Source of the DNA: Steromphala cineraria
Lineage: Eukaryota > Mollusca > Gastropoda > Trochida > Trochidae
Assembly: GCA_916613615.1 (NCBI GenBank)
Contig: OU744721.1
Location: forward strand, 81,659,060 to 81,723,059
DNA length: 64,000 nt
Direction: 5' to 3'
Shown: positions 12,913 to 27,199 of the stretch, piece after piece
How the letters are laid out: each line of letters starts with the position of its first letter
Numbering within the stretch: the first letter of the stretch is position 1
Position numbers and translations under genes: made by a program
Notes under the pieces: generated by a model
Database searches by the model: none
The model's input: the letters and a program-made list of their open reading frames with translations, nothing else
Told to the model about the DNA's origin: nothing

Positions 12913-13314
12913 ATGTCTCCCCCTTCCCCAAATGCTCCAAACCTCTAAACAATACTATCATAAAGCACCATTAATGTTCTCTGTATAATTCAACTTGAAT
13001 AAATAACCTATCAACTCCACAATTGCAGAAAACAAAATATTCAAAATTCGAAATGATTTGATGCTGAAACCCTTGGAAAAGACTAAGTCCAAATTGTTGC
13101 CATGGAAATAAAAAAAAAACTTTAAAAAAATCTATAAGCTCCAAAAGGCACATCTACATGATATGGAGAGACAGTATACCAAGTTTGGTGAAGATCGGTC
13201 TCATAGTTTTAGAGATATGCTCCGGAAACGAAATGGGAACGCCAACGCCGACGCCAACGTCGACGGGAACTCAGCTAAAACCAATATGTCCCCCGACCCT
13301 TCGGGGGGAGACAT
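12913..13314. mobile_element. About 400-bp non-autonomous element with ATGTCTCCCCC ends
   Basis: The left end ATGTCTCCCCC (12913-12923) is matched in inverted form by GGGGGGAGACAT (13303-13314). The right end is itself a small hairpin, because ATGTCCCCCGA at about 13285 pairs with the terminal bases. The interior contains runs of A and a short GCCRAC-type simple repeat at 13239-13265. No transposase frame is present. It resembles the short interspersed TIR repeats common in mollusc genomes; the superfamily is not determined. Confidence 0.5.
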
Positions 13315-16300
13315 AACAAGCAAGTATAACAGCAAAACAACTTTTTTGATTTTATATAACATGAACATGACCTAAGATCCGTCCAAATTAGTTCCAATTA
13401 CCTCACGTGAGTTCACAGTAAGAATTATAGCATATACATAACACTTATTTTTAAAAACCTTTTGGACTTCATAGATTATTTTATCCAATGCTATATTTCA
13501 AGTAATTTTAGATGTAATTTTGAATATACAAATGCCTGTTTATCAAAACATTTGCATATTGTTAAATTATTGCTTTATGACGGTGTTAAAGCTGGAATTG
13601 TATTTCTTGAATTTTCTTTTTCTGTAAGGACTTAAAAAAACTCAATTATACCAAGTTTTATCTTAACACTTAAGATATATATTTTTGTAGAACAGTATGT
13701 TATGTGGTTACATCACTGCGCAATGATGCGATGTTAAAATAGTCCGTATGTTCACATGACCATGTTTAGTCCAACCAGCAGACCATATTGATGTAAAAGC
13801 CATATTGTGACGATTATTTTGTGAAGGCTCCAATTAAATGTATACCGGTCACATGCATGACCTTAAATTCTATCTAGGAAGAAGTATCGCTTGAATTGTT
13901 ATAGTTTACATATTCATATATATATATCAGTTGAAATTATTTCAGTGACAGGAAACAGTTTATATTATACATTCAAATGGATTTGTCTATGACAATTTGG
14001 CTTATCGTTTAATAATTATTTTTGGTAAGAATTTATTTTATTTTAACCGTTTATCCATCGTAATGCTTAATGTGATGTGGAATTATTTCGCCATTTTGAT
14101 CCTCGACATCTCGATGATGTTAACGACATATCTACAGATATGTGAGCCATAGTCGATCTCCTTTTACTGCAAAGGTTTGAGATAATCAAACTAAGAGTTA
14201 AAAAGGGAACATATGTTTTAAAAAATGGTCAGTCATACATTGAGTTACACGGCAAATTCATATATGTACTCGCGATTGCTAATCATCCATACTCGTATGA
14301 CAATCTTATCATATGACAACATTTTGTATTCTTAATGTCGGCTTATGCAATTTGTCTAATGAATGAAAGCTTGAAGAGCAGGCACAACATTACGTCTTCG
14401 AAACTATCATCGGCTAGTTTAATCTTACTATAATGAACATTAACTTTGTTATTTTATATGTTGATGCCAGAATATGCATTCCAATTTTTCCCACGAATGC
14501 ATACAATAATTAACAACTTCATCGGATAATATCATATTTTTAAAAATGAGAAGTCACTTCATAATTCAAAGCCAGCATTTTCATCTTAATTGCTCACTCG
14601 AATGTATAAATTTATTGAACTTTTTATCATAAAATTGTGTCAATTACTATGTCACCGCATTTAAAAAATGGCATAAAGGATGAGGATCATAGTAAAGCAA
14701 GGTGGTTATATCCAAAAAGTAGCGCAAAACGATTTTTTACTTACTTAATATTAGTGGAGATCCTAAATATAACATTGTCACAAATATTACTGGGCTATGA
14801 TAAAAACGTAACTGGAATAATCTATCTTGAATTGATAACCGTCTATTTTTACTTTTCCATTAATTATACATCATGAAGTGAAGTACAACTTATTCGGACC
14901 ATCACCAAAACCTTATTTACACAATATATAATTATCATTCAACATCGGATTTTATCGCTCAAGTAATAACAGAAAAACATGATTATGCTGTGATGTTTAA
15001 AACTTGAATACTTAGACGTTTTTACTACAAGACTTACAAAATGTGACTCTTGAACAGAAAGCGACTGCATATAAATTTTATTTCAAAATTCAAATTTAAT
15101 TGGTAATGAATTTTAATTATTTGAAATATTATATCTGATTTTTGCTTTTAAAAATCGCTCAAAGCAAAGAACATCCTGCTTTAACATGTTTTGAAAGTAC
15201 AAGATAAAGATTGAGGTTTCAGATGACAAAATGAACATTTGTTTTAACTGGTTAAATTCCACACATAAAGTTATATTTTAGCACATACGAAAAAGAGAGT
15301 CGGGAAGTTGATAAACTTTGATGCCGATATATCAATAATAAAAATGGATCAAATCAAAAGATTTTACATTTTTCCCCTATGCTAATCTTTTTACTGAACA
15401 TTTCTCCATTTAGATTATTTTCACTAAAAGTGATTTGTTCGTAGATTTTGACTTTTTGTTCGTTTCAAAGATAATACTATCATTTTACCAAAAGCATACT
15501 TTTGATGAAAGTATGTTGTCAAAATTTCAAGTTAACCACTTTTAAAATATCAAAAAAGACATTTAACATTTATTGTTTTAATGTTCCTAAAATGCAATTT
15601 AGTTGGGTTTTTTTAAAACCATATATAACAATATTTCATAGCTCCTTAATGAGGAAGTGTTCATTGGAACTATAACACTTCATTATTACATGTATATGTT
15701 GTCCCACTTCTACGAGAGCGAGCTAGCGACTGATGCCCGAGTGGTTGTACTGATAAACTGGTACTGATACAGTAAGTGTACAATCACCGGCCTCCATGTC
15801 CAACCTGGTTATATGAAATCTCTTTATGTCTAACTCTGATCGATCCGAGTTAACACACGCATAACATGAGCTTTCCTTTGAAATCGTGCTCCTTACGTAC
15901 ATCACGAAATACCTATGTGATAACGCCATCAATTAAAATCACCTTTACGTAAGTCGATTTGAATCTATCGTGTAACGCACATATTCGTATTTAATACACG
16001 TAATTGAATTATCAATGTTTCCATGGCAACACCAGTTGTCAATAGCGACATTTTGAAAAAGACCGATTGGCCATTGGGTTAAGTCATCGATACCAGGATC
16101 TCTAGTAATGATATTACTGCACCAACTGTTAGAGTATTAGCAAGTTAATAGCACTGAATCAATCGGGTTAGATTGACGTGACCGTGTTGCTTGGATGGGT
16201 CATCTATCAAGCACATCCCGCGGTTAACTTCCTGCACAAACATCCGGGCCACCAGTTAACGTAATATTAGTACGCGTTTATGCAACCGGGAGGAACGTAA

Positions 16301-19300
16301 TGAAAAATAAATACGCTAGTTCGGAATCCACTTTTCTTCTGCCTGTTTACCTCTGTTACATAATTCCGCCTTGTTCCCTGTTCAGCATGGTCCTGCGGGA
16401 TTACGACTGCACAAGTTTTATTTTGCTCAAAATAACCGAAAGTAAGTTTTGAATTTACGGCTAGGTTTTGAATAAAAGACAACATTCATACACGCTTGAC
16501 ACGTTGTGCTATAACATTAATTTCAATAGGATAGCTGTAGAATCGAGATAAATTGCGATGTCAAAATAATGTTACGCAAGTTAACTCACATGAGAATTAT
16601 GTTATTTACCCTCCAAGAAGCATTTGAAACAAGAAGCGTGGTCGGTTTTAACAAGAAAACCATTACGGAATACATTAGTTTCATGTTTCACGATTTGCCT
16701 TATTCTGTTCTCCGCGTTATAGACATTTGGGAGCATTATGCCCTCGTTAATATCGCGTAGTCAAGTACACACAAGCATGAACCCCACCGTTTTGTAAAAG
16801 CTCATTTAGATGACCCGATAATTCAGCTGCACGAGGTAGGGACATAAACCTAGAGTTCCGTGACACTATAAGTTAACAGGCGCTACATAAATAAAACCCA
16901 AATATAATTTATAGACGCTATGGGGTCTATTCACAATACGCTCTCCAAGGCAACGGAGTTTTTGACGGAAATTGCATTCCTGTTTGGTACAGAGTACAGG
17001 CCCTGAGATAAGCTTCCCTTGAACAGCTGGCGGGAAACGCTCGTGCAATGTCACGCAGGGACTGACTTTTCCATTGCTGACACCCTCCCCATATTTCCCC
17101 CCTCCCACCCTCTTCCCTCCCTCCCGCCTATATTCCAGACGCTATGCATTTACGGCGTCGTAGACAAAGCGATTTATTATTCCGGAGAGCGGGCTGGTGT
17201 CAGACACACGAGGTGGACTTGGGGGTCGGTGTAGACGGGACCGCTACTGATGGAGTCACGGAAAATAAATTAAACCATTCTGAAGAGAACTGAGTCTAAA
17301 CCGGAAATAATGCAGGTCTCGCGAGATTATGTTTACATTTCTCGTGCCGGTCCTATGTGGTTCTGCTAGAAGAGTTGCGCTCTGCCTCCATTTGGCGGAT
17401 GCTTCATCTTGATTTTCTTGTCGCTATCAATTTCGATTTATATACATTTTAATACAAAATAAAGATGTTGGTTTGTTTACAAGATAATTTTGACAATATC
17501 AAATTGTCTGTTTTGCTTTTAGGCAATTTTTATAACATATGATAAGTAAAGGAAATTCTACAAATATTAATTTTCTTATGGCAGAAAACTTTGCCATTTA
17601 ATTGTTGATGCTCTTATTTAATTTGAAATATGATTGTAGATTTGTAAAGTGCACGAAAAATGATACTCAAGTGATAATATTTTCCTAGAACGTGACATTA
17701 AAATTGGGCCGAAACACTTCGTACAAAATGTATCGACATGGCGGCGGTTATCAAATAATAACGCCATTGATGCAATAACAACGATTATATTCACTGTTGT
17801 ATGAAACGGATATCAAACTAGCCCGAACGTCGACACTTAATCAACTTTATAGCGTGTTCGTACATACAGGAAAACGCTGCTTTCAGAACATAAGACAAGT
17901 TTTCCGGACATAAAACTAGTTCCTGCTCAAAACTCTAAACTATTTAATGTCTACATAGATGATATATTAAACATCAGAATAAGACTGATTTCGCCCCTGA
18001 GAATAAGGCGTTATTCGGATGTTGAGAGAGACTATTGTCCCCACACGTCAGTAGGACAGGTCTAGATGAAAGTCGTCTTCCCCACATCCTGGAGCAAGGC
18101 GTGGCTACAATCACACATTGTATATATCACGTCTAGTATAGGAAAGCAACGTGACGTGATTAAGATAAGGTGAATTAATTACACCACTCCGAGATCGGGT
18201 TCTTTCAAGTGAGCACTCAGGCCCCGCCGGTTCAGACGTTATGTACTCTTTGACACGTATCGTTTCATATAGGGCTGTGGACAGATATTATCTCACTGCA
18301 AACAGCACGGCTCAATAGTTTATTGATTTTGGCATATGTATGGTCGCCTTTATTTACATAGTTATGTTGATTAATATTGCGCGTATATTTCACTCACCGA
18401 GAAATCGATACCATATTTCCGTGCGAATATCGCATTAAACGTTTCGACAGGATTGGGGAAACGCTGAGGTCGATACTCAACTGATAGTGTATCTCACTTC
18501 AAAGAAATAGCGGCGTGCAAAGACGGGTTCCGAACTGCCTGGGTAAAACTAAAGCATTTAAGGCCTGGCGGACAAAGTCTCCAAACGTGACGAGGGAAAT
18601 GTATCTTGTACTTAAACGGGCCCGGACGCTGACAGGGGTCACACAGGGTTGAAGTTTATCTGCCTCCCTCTTGCTTTGTTTGGCGTTGGCTGCTGTCTCA
18701 AACGGAATGTAACACCGAGATGTTTACTTTGACAAGGTTTATCAAGCAGGAGAGAATCGTGTCAACTCGCCCTGGACTGACGAACGAAATCTCATGGAGA
18801 TTTTAAAGGCGCTTCGCTCAGTAGGACAAGGAAATCTCTTCAGATACGGACCCGTAGATAACCCAGCGCATAAACCCTCTGGCCTACGATTTGATTCTTG
18901 TATTGTCTAATGGAATTTTTTTCAAAAAACTCTATAAAATAGGTGATATTTGTTCAATTTCGATACCAATATCAAACTTTAGCTTTCATTTTGAACCTGT
19001 AAAAATCGTTGATAAATGACATCGGTTTTATATTATATAATGCTTCTTTAAGATATTCCACATTGAGAAAATGACATTTTGTAATTGTTGTATGTTATGA
19101 AAATATCGATGACAATATACACAGAGGGCGAAAAAACATACCAAATAGAACATTAACCTCTTTAATGTCAGTTGACGGTTGTTTATATCATCTATTTATC
19201 GACTACCAGTAATAACCAACAAAGGGACAAAGTCGTGTCTGCGCATATAACTGCGCACTTGTCGCGATCTATATCTCCCGTGTTTCGGTAATAAAGAGAC

Positions 19301-21079
19301 GTAGTTATGTCTAAGTGTTGTTACGTATCCATATTGACCACATAATCTCGCCACACACACTCGTTATTTAGTTGCTCCATAACTCCTGCAGATATCGGTG
19401 TCATTGAATTTAGATATTTCAGATTTGTTTGACTGAAACAAAATATTATTCACATGATAAAAGTTACCACACATATTTGACAAAATGGCTCGTCTACTAA
19501 ATCGCATTTTAAAATTTCTGTTCCTAAAAAGAATCGATTTAAAACATTTTTACAATTTTAAACAATTTTTACTGAATAATGATAGTTCTTGTCATCGAAC
19601 AAATTTAACGGTGTTCCAACTATCACCGACAATGAATATATTCAATTCCTAACATAACATAACCTTAAATACACCTAGCTGAGACACTTGACTTTATTTG
19701 TCAGGCCGCTCACGTCAAACTTGGACCAAGTTACCGTCAATAGATTAGGCCAAGGTAGTATTTAGGTTTAGTTTGGTTTATAAGCACGTACATCAACCAC
19801 GTTATACTATGTTACCTATAACAAACAACTAGTCAACCTTACATTTAAATAACAAAAAAACATATACAAACATCAACATAACATTTCATTAGAAAGTAAG
19901 CGATATTTAGATAATTTTATATGAAAAATTTAACCATGTCTCTATATTAACTACAAGTATATGCTTAATCAGGTTCATACAAACTGTAACTGTGTTGTAA
20001 ATACATGTTATTATTGTTCTCCGTATAGATAGCTATCATTTTATTAGTATGTCATTAATATGAGCCCCCAATACTTACCATTCATGAAAATATCAAACTA
20101 TAACACATGGTTGATCTGACAAAACGTGTTTTAAGGCATTCATTTTATATGCGTAATTAACTCATTATATGTATAACGAATTTATTTTAAAGAAAGCGTT
20201 TTGAAAACTTTTATTTTACGGATCGACCATTCAGGTGTCAGTTCCTCAGTTAAAATTAAAATTTATAATCTTCATATGCTCCTTAACTAAAACGAAATTC
20301 TTATAGCACTCCTAAAAAGGGAGAAAATGAGATACGTCTAGACCTACACGAACATATCTTAACGTGTCACAAAGAAAAACGAGCGAAAATGAATCATCAA
20401 ACAGATATCGCTCGGGACTGTGTGTCCTTATATCGGTAATAGAGCGAATGTAACTGTTTAACACCAGGTTTGATAAGGTTTGTTTAGCTACAGGAGCGGG
20501 TCACGTGAAGGTGAATAAACACAAGGAACATGTGCCAGCCTCGCCATAAATTAACTCAGCCTTACCAAGAGACTTGAGATGTTGGGAACAGAGACGGATA
20601 ATACCGGGCTACAAAGACGACCCTCAGACCTATTATATGCGCTGGACGGATCTTATATGAGAATACTACGGGTGATTAATTACGTTAATACGAAGCGCGC
20701 ACCTTGCATACGTCACGCACACGTCAGAGAGAGAACATTCTGCCTGCACGTGCGGTAACACAACCGTTAGAGCACTGCTCGTCTCAAGGGACGCTACATC
20801 AGCCAAGTCGCGGGTTATTTTTGATAAGCATTCGATCCGACAAAGTGAACTCATCAGTAACGCGGCGATACTAGTACCCCCTATCGGCGGAGCGTGTGCG
20901 AACTGGAGCCGACTTAATTACGTACTTCCGGTTGGAGGAGTTATCGGTGATGCGAGGAACTTAGGCTGACAGACGAGAGCGGCGGAAGATGCTGGAACAC
21001 AGCCGCGGTTTGTGCTGGATAGACTTACACTCAGATCATCACAAAATGACTATTAATAATGGCAACTTCAATATCCCCC
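13315..21079. other. Anonymous intergenic sequence
   Basis: The left part (13.3-15.7 kb) is strongly AT-rich. From 15.7 to 18.9 kb and again from 20.4 to 21.0 kb the sequence has more CpG and fewer A/T runs and may hold conserved regulatory DNA. I recognise no exon, RNA or element. The frames at 16866-17108 minus and 17019-17234 plus overlap in a C-rich stretch and look non-coding. Confidence 0.45.
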
Positions 21080-22068
21080 GCCATGGGAAGTTTTCGGAGA
21101 AAATAGATATGGCCTCCGTTCGTCCGTCCATGTTGGCTATTCTTTAACGGACAATATAAAGACATAAAACCCAGCTAACTGAAACTTGGTACAGACAGGA
21201 TTTGTGACGCCTTTAACTTACTACCTTCTTTATTGTTGGTCGTTTCCATAGAAACGGAACAATTGAAAACCCCGATGTCCTAGCTCATTGAAACTTTGTA
21301 TGTTGGACACTCATCGTGTGTTCTTCTATATCATTTTCGGTTGCTTCCATAAACACAAGTTACCGTGGCAATCCAAGTTTCAAGGCAATAAACAATTATA
21401 AACAATTATCATTTGAAGGTTGCATGACCCATGGACTTTATTGGATAGTTTTAACCTAAATGTATGTTGGAATGGACGGGAGACGAGACCAACTTGCAGA
21501 AGCGTATTAAGGCTTTCGCGAGGGGGTCGTCTGAGGAGCGTGACAGGGTATGACGTCAGCAAGCGTGGAGACGACTGCTAATAACGGGTCCAGATTGAAT
21601 CAGTTCCGTGCATCTTAATTTCCTCTAACCTTGGCAGGCGAGTGATTGAGAAAGGAACCGTTTGGTTAACTGTTTGTTGGAGTTGATTGAAGTGGGTTGA
21701 AGGTTCAGATCGGCCCTGACGCAGACACCATCCCCTGTCTCGACCGCTTCCGTTCCAACCCGATACAGAGGCTTTTAATCACACAGCTCGGATGGAAATA
21801 TAACCTTCTCGAAGAAGAAGAATCTTTAATCTTTCATGATTACCAGCTATTCATGTTTCAAACATTACCATCTCTAGTAGCCAATTATTTTTGACAACCA
21901 TCTTCTGTAACTGTGTCAGCAAATCATTGACAACAGAAGACGATTGACTATATTAGGAACAATACTGTAAAGTACCAGAGCTTCCGGTTTATCCAATAAC
22001 ATGGCTTTACCCAAGGTTTATATAGGCATTCCATTTCCGGAATGTCTCTCTATATCTACATTCAAATA
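21080..22068. other. Anonymous sequence with an interspersed-repeat look
   Basis: The part from about 21085 to 21400 has the CCGTTCGTCCGTCC motif and a run of short pyrimidine-rich words that I associate with dispersed repeats in marine invertebrates. I cannot name a family or define ends. The rest shows nothing recognisable. Confidence 0.3.
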
Positions 22069-22953
22069 TATACACAAAGAACTTAATTAACGCCCCCCAC
22101 TTTTTCAAACAGAAAAACACTACCAATAATAAACAAAACAAATGGACAGGCAAACAATAAGGATGTTTTGATTGAATAGTCATTTACCTGTGTGGAAACA
22201 AAAAAATCATACGGTTTACGCGTCACTATCACTGAATAACTGGTTTTACAAAAACTTGGTATTTTTTAGTCAAAATCAAAGTTATCTTAAAATTGAAAAT
22301 GAAAGTCAATATTTTTTGCTGCAATGTGATTATTATCATTCTCTTGAGTGAATTAATGAATTTTTAGTAAATAACCACATAGCAAAAGCCAATAGTAAAA
22401 GCAGTATGAACCTTCAAAATCACAAAATTATCAAATATCGAATTTAAAGAAAACTGCACAAAGACATTAATTGGTCACTGTCAAAGATAATGGCTTATCT
22501 AAAGGAAGGAGAGGTGTTTGATCAACAAGTTCAACTCAAGGAATCTCACATTTACTTACAGATGTTAAGATTGTAGGCATTTTATAAATTTTTTATGAAA
22601 AAAGTACTGAAAATTCAATGTCTTGGTAGCCTTGGTATCATGCATGATAAAAAGGGTTTAAGTGTATGAATGTCAACTAGGGATCAGAAATGTTAACAAT
22701 ACATCCAAAGTTTAATGTGTAGTTTTCCACCTGTTACAATTTTCAAACTGGCCAAATTTCAGTAGTCTCACAGTTTTTCTCATATTTTCATTATTTTTGC
22801 ACATTAGCGATTTTTAGTACAATTAAATCGTCAATAACAAAGCAATTGTTATATCTGGAGTGGTCAATACATCAAAATAATCCAAATAGTCCAAGAGCAC
22901 CAAAGTTCATTTTCCAAAATAGGGGGGTGCTTAATTAAGTTCTTTGTGTATAC
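22069..22953. mobile_element. About 885-bp TIR element without transposase
   Basis: The left end carries CACAAAGAACTTAATTAA followed by a C-run (22073-22098). The right end carries a G-run and then TTAATTAAGTTCTTTGTG in inverted form (22922-22949). Both ends sit in TATA, so a TA target-site duplication is likely, as in Tc1/mariner-type elements. The interior is AT-rich and has no open frame of note, so the copy is non-autonomous. Confidence 0.65.
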
Positions 22954-23552
22954 TTCAACCAATAACACGTTGCCTCCTTGTACTTTGAAAAAAACCCAAT
23001 CACCAGTACCGCATTTGGAAGCACGTGGCCATGCGGGTATTATGAAATAACCCCTTGCAAGTATTTAGCTGTTCTTTTTTCAAAATGTTTTAGTTAGTAA
23101 CTACCTTCCTATAGGTGTCTACTCTTAACATCACTTGGGAAAGTATTGCTTTATTTGAGTTGAAGGTTATGTCATGTGTAGGTTGATTATCTCATAAACA
23201 CCTTGGTCAGTTATATTGTATTGTAAGTAGTCTATATGTATATGTTTCGTCATTACACATCGATCCTGCAGAGTGTATCATTACATATTTTATAAATAAT
23301 TGTATATGAAAATAGTTAGTTGACATCATTGCAGAAGTGTTCTACGAGAGCGTAAACCAAATAGAAACCCAATTGCCACGGGTTATGGCAATAAACTCAT
23401 CTCGGGCTATGCCATCGTGATATGTATGATAACCCCTCGGTACCGGGTTATTATTTATTCCTTAAATGGTTAACTTTGATGCGGACTTATTCATTTTTTA
23501 ATCTTTCTGTTTATACCAAAGAAGTGTTTAAACATGTTATTTCGACAAAGGC

Positions 23553-24207
23553 GGTGCACTTTGCCCCGTAGTTTGGGGCAAAGTGCCCCATGCGAAAAGA
23601 CACACAATTGTGATATGTTTAAAAAGTGTCATGCAGCTCACAGGCACCCTTATGAAAACTAAACAAATACTAAAAATCTAAGCTCAATATTCAAAGAAGG
23701 ACAAAATATGTTTTTATATGTCATGGACAAGTCGAAGTTCTAAACCAAAAACTTACATGATTAATATTAACGAATTTCTAATAACTATGGGAGTCTTGAC
23801 AATTCAACTCATTCATTATCAGAAACCAGCAAATAAATGAAAGAAATAAAGAAATTGATTGGTTTGAAAGACAAATTTAACATTTTACAAACATCTAATC
23901 TCTGTCGGACTTGCCCATACGGCCTTTCTTCTTAAAGGATTAGGGATAAAACAAAATATATGATGAATATCAAACTAATATTAAAAAATCTAAGAAAATA
24001 TATGTGTTTTTAAATGAAACAAAAACCCTATAATATATTTTTACACTTCTATTAATAACAATTTAAAAAAAATATATAGGAAAATAATAGAATGAAAATA
24101 ACAATTCTATTTTACTATATTTGCTTATAAAATTAATTGATAACTCTGAAACTATAATTTGTTGACCATAAATGAATATTTAAGATCACTCGGGGCAAAG
24201 CGGGGCA
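23553..24207. mobile_element. Possible element bounded by GGGGCAAA hairpin ends
   Basis: Around 23553-23591 GCACTTTGCCCC and GGGGCAAAGTGC form a perfect 12-bp hairpin with a 7-base loop. At 24189-24209 the sequence has CGGGGCAAAGCGGGGCAAAT, so TTTGCCCCG recurs in inverted orientation about 600 bp away. The AT-rich interior lacks an open frame. The ends are only tentatively placed. Confidence 0.35.
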
Positions 24208-25218
24208 AATAAGAAACATTACAAACATGTGTAGATTGTGAACACGATTTACTAAAATCGGATTATCTTTGCATTTGCATTATAGCTCATCTCGTTTGTT
24301 AAAGAAAGCTCTGTTGTTGAAGTCAACCATGAGCTCAAAGGGAGGGTTGTCAGATCACCAACTCGGGTTGAATCTGGCCTTTTGTGATACCAAGCAGACC
24401 TGTTATAAAGAATGAGCTTTAAATGTTTAAATTGGGTGATCACGCTTATTTCTAGTCGTGAGGTGGCCAGTTCCCTCGATGTAACATGGAAGTTACGGCA
24501 AATGGTATTAGAGTCAAGTTGTAACTGATTGGCGGACACGTCCCACAGAGCTAATCATATTAGTGTAGGACCTGTGTGATGACTAACGTTATACACCAGG
24601 CGGGCACTATGAGAACACATTACATCTACTCACTCGCTACTAAGTCAATGTGTCAGGGCGACTAAATACAGCAAAATGAAGTGGAGTAATTTCAGTCGGT
24701 CATCTCCCTGGGGTGTACTGGACAGAGATGACCAGTCGTAGTGGACGCCTAACCATCACGACTCTGACTCACGGAGCAGCTAGCAATAATTGCTTCACAC
24801 TTACGTCTTGTTCCTGACGTTTATTGGTTTGTAGTACACGTGAATTCAAAGACGTACGGCTGGTCAAAGAAGCCTATGGTTATTTAACTCTTCAAAATGA
24901 TTCAGTTCTAGACTTGCATTATGGTTGGCTATCATGTCTTGCATAGTGGGATTTGACGAACATTATGATTAAGGTGACTGGCGGACAGTCAAGCTAGCTA
25001 CACTCCGGGGTCGATACTTATACAGACCAACTCTAACTGCGACTGTGTTATTTGCACATGAGTGTTGACACGCCATTCAAATAATGAGTTGACACTTGTG
25101 CTCGAGGCAGAATATAGCTCCTATATACTGTGGACATGAGAGGGTTCATACTCCTTATTGCAGTAGCAAAACTGGGAGATAACTTCAGTGCTTAGAGATT
25201 AGCAACCATGTTTGAAAT

Positions 25219-25264
25219 ATCTATAGGTATATCTATATATATATATATATATATATCTATAGGT
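25219..25264. repeat. TA microsatellite flanked by a 10-bp direct repeat
   Basis: A (TA)n run of about 24 bp (25234-25257) lies between two copies of ATCTATAGGT at 25219 and 25255. Confidence 0.8.
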
Positions 25265-26827
25265 CCGACCCCAACAAGATATAAATAGATCATAGATGTG
25301 CCGTTTCTACAATACGTACACTACATAACTTGATAACCTGTATTTCTTGTCACAAATGATAATCGACAGTTCGTATGTAAATTTGAAAAAGATTTTAAAA
25401 CCCGACATTCAAACTGCAATATTACTGTATTAGTGGCATTTTTAGCAATATTTTGCGACCAATTTTGAGAAGATCGGACCAAAATCATTAAACATGTGAC
25501 AGTTTACCAAAATAACCGAAACTTAAGCATGTAGGTGAATCAAGTGAGGCCATCTCACAATTTCCTGTTCTTGAATATATGCTTGAAAGGCGAACGACTA
25601 GATAATATTTTCTTTTTCTTCGAATCAGGCACCGACAAGTTGAAACCCATCGGACGCAATAGCGGTGACTGAGACGCAATAGAATACATTGTACTTACAC
25701 ACATAATGATTATGTCATGGAAAGCGGGTTCGTTAAAAGCTACGGCACTTCTGTACTTTGGGCGTCGAATTAAGTATTTTTTTCTACAGAGTGATGTTTT
25801 TCTTTTCTCAATAGCTTAGTTGCATCACGAACAGCAGGCAAGTAAGACAATTGGGCTTTGACTTGAAACAGATATTTTGTGGGAATGAACAAAAAGGGCT
25901 TAATTCAAAAAGCATGTCAACTTCAATTAAGAAGTGACCTTGTTTGTAACGGAATTGATCAGCCATGTTAGCTATTAAAGTCGGAAGTCGAATATCTCAG
26001 CAGTTCACGCACGTCTAACGAGACTTGGCATAATCACGCATCAAACGTGACCTCAGTGAAATTTATACACGGTGTACGAATTAAACTTACCAACAGGAAG
26101 TGGTTTGGCTGCTGACGAGAGAAGTACTTCTTTCCGCGCAATCACTTTCTTGTTACCGTAATTAGTTGTGATCTGGAGTTCACAAACGATAAATATTATA
26201 TTAACGATAATTAGTACTATTTCAATATGTATTTGGTCTATTGTCAAGTTTTTAGAAGTTAAGTTTTGGACGTCGGGTTCTTATGGTACGATTAAATATC
26301 TATCTGGTGTAAAGTCCCTGACACCGAAAACTATTACATTATGGTTTTAGTTCCTATAGTGTGTCCGTATGGAACAAAACGGCAGATTGACTATTGGAGT
26401 AGTATTCATAACTGAAATAAAACCTATTTTCTACGACTAATAATGTTTTCTTGATTTGTAAATTCATTGGCAAGGGGATACAATAAAATGACATTCGAGG
26501 TTAAAGTCGTATTCGACCTTACCGAAAGATTTATTCTTAATTTTTTTAATCTGATATCTCAAAGGTGGTTATTTTGTAAATTTTCCAAAGGAGGACACTA
26601 TAGACACAATATACAGAAATTAAACACGATATGAAATCAAAAGTGATTATACTTAATCAGAGATAAAAAAAAACATTGGCCAAACTGCGTTTTCACAAAT
26701 TTCTTAATGGTCTAAACATAGCTCTGCAAGGCTCAGTAGCTGATGGGTTTGCCAAACAAACCTGACGGAGTTACCTCCCTTTGACTGTTCGACGAGATCT
26801 GGACGGCTTTGAAAACTGACTTGAAGG

Positions 26828-27198
26828 GATCTACGGTCATTCTCTCCCCACAGAGGCAGATCAAGGCATGTTGATTTAGCCTCTGTTCTATTACGCCGAA
26901 ATCCGTGGGTTCCGGCAGTTTCCCCTGGCGGTAAAAACTTTCATCACGATACTTTTGAATTTGTTTATCAAATGACAAGGCTTCTCGCTTGGAAAGGGTG
27001 GTTCATATCACAATGTCTTTGCCTTGTTTCAGTTGCCAAACCGATGATTTAAAAACAGCGTCGCTGATTGCACAACTAATTTTGTTTGCCTCCAATCAGG
27101 CATCTCCCATTCTATCCCACAAACTCAGCGTAATAGAACAGAGGCTAAATCATCACGACTTGTAGATCTGCCTCTGTGGGGAGAGAATGATCTACGGT
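26828..27198. repeat. Inverted repeat with about 70-bp arms
   Basis: The left arm (26828-26896) and right arm (27128-27198) are reverse complements over most of their length, sharing CATTCTCTCCCCACAGAGGC and GATTTAGCCTCTGTTCTATT. They are separated by about 230 bp. Each arm also contains a small hairpin, CAGAGGC pairing with GCCTCTG. The minus open frame over the left arm (26733-26978) is not conserved in the right arm and is probably spurious. It may be a MITE or two head-to-head copies of a short repeat. Confidence 0.75.
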
Positions 27199-27199
27199 T

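Noticed and set aside
23378..23455. Third quasi-palindrome with CTCG words
   Set aside because: GGGTTAT/ATAACCC and ATGGCA/TGCCAT pairs exist, but the arms are too short and the CTCG positions are not clearly mirrored.
26733..26978. 81-codon minus frame over the left inverted arm
   Set aside because: The frame is not kept in the second arm, and the region is explained by the inverted repeat.
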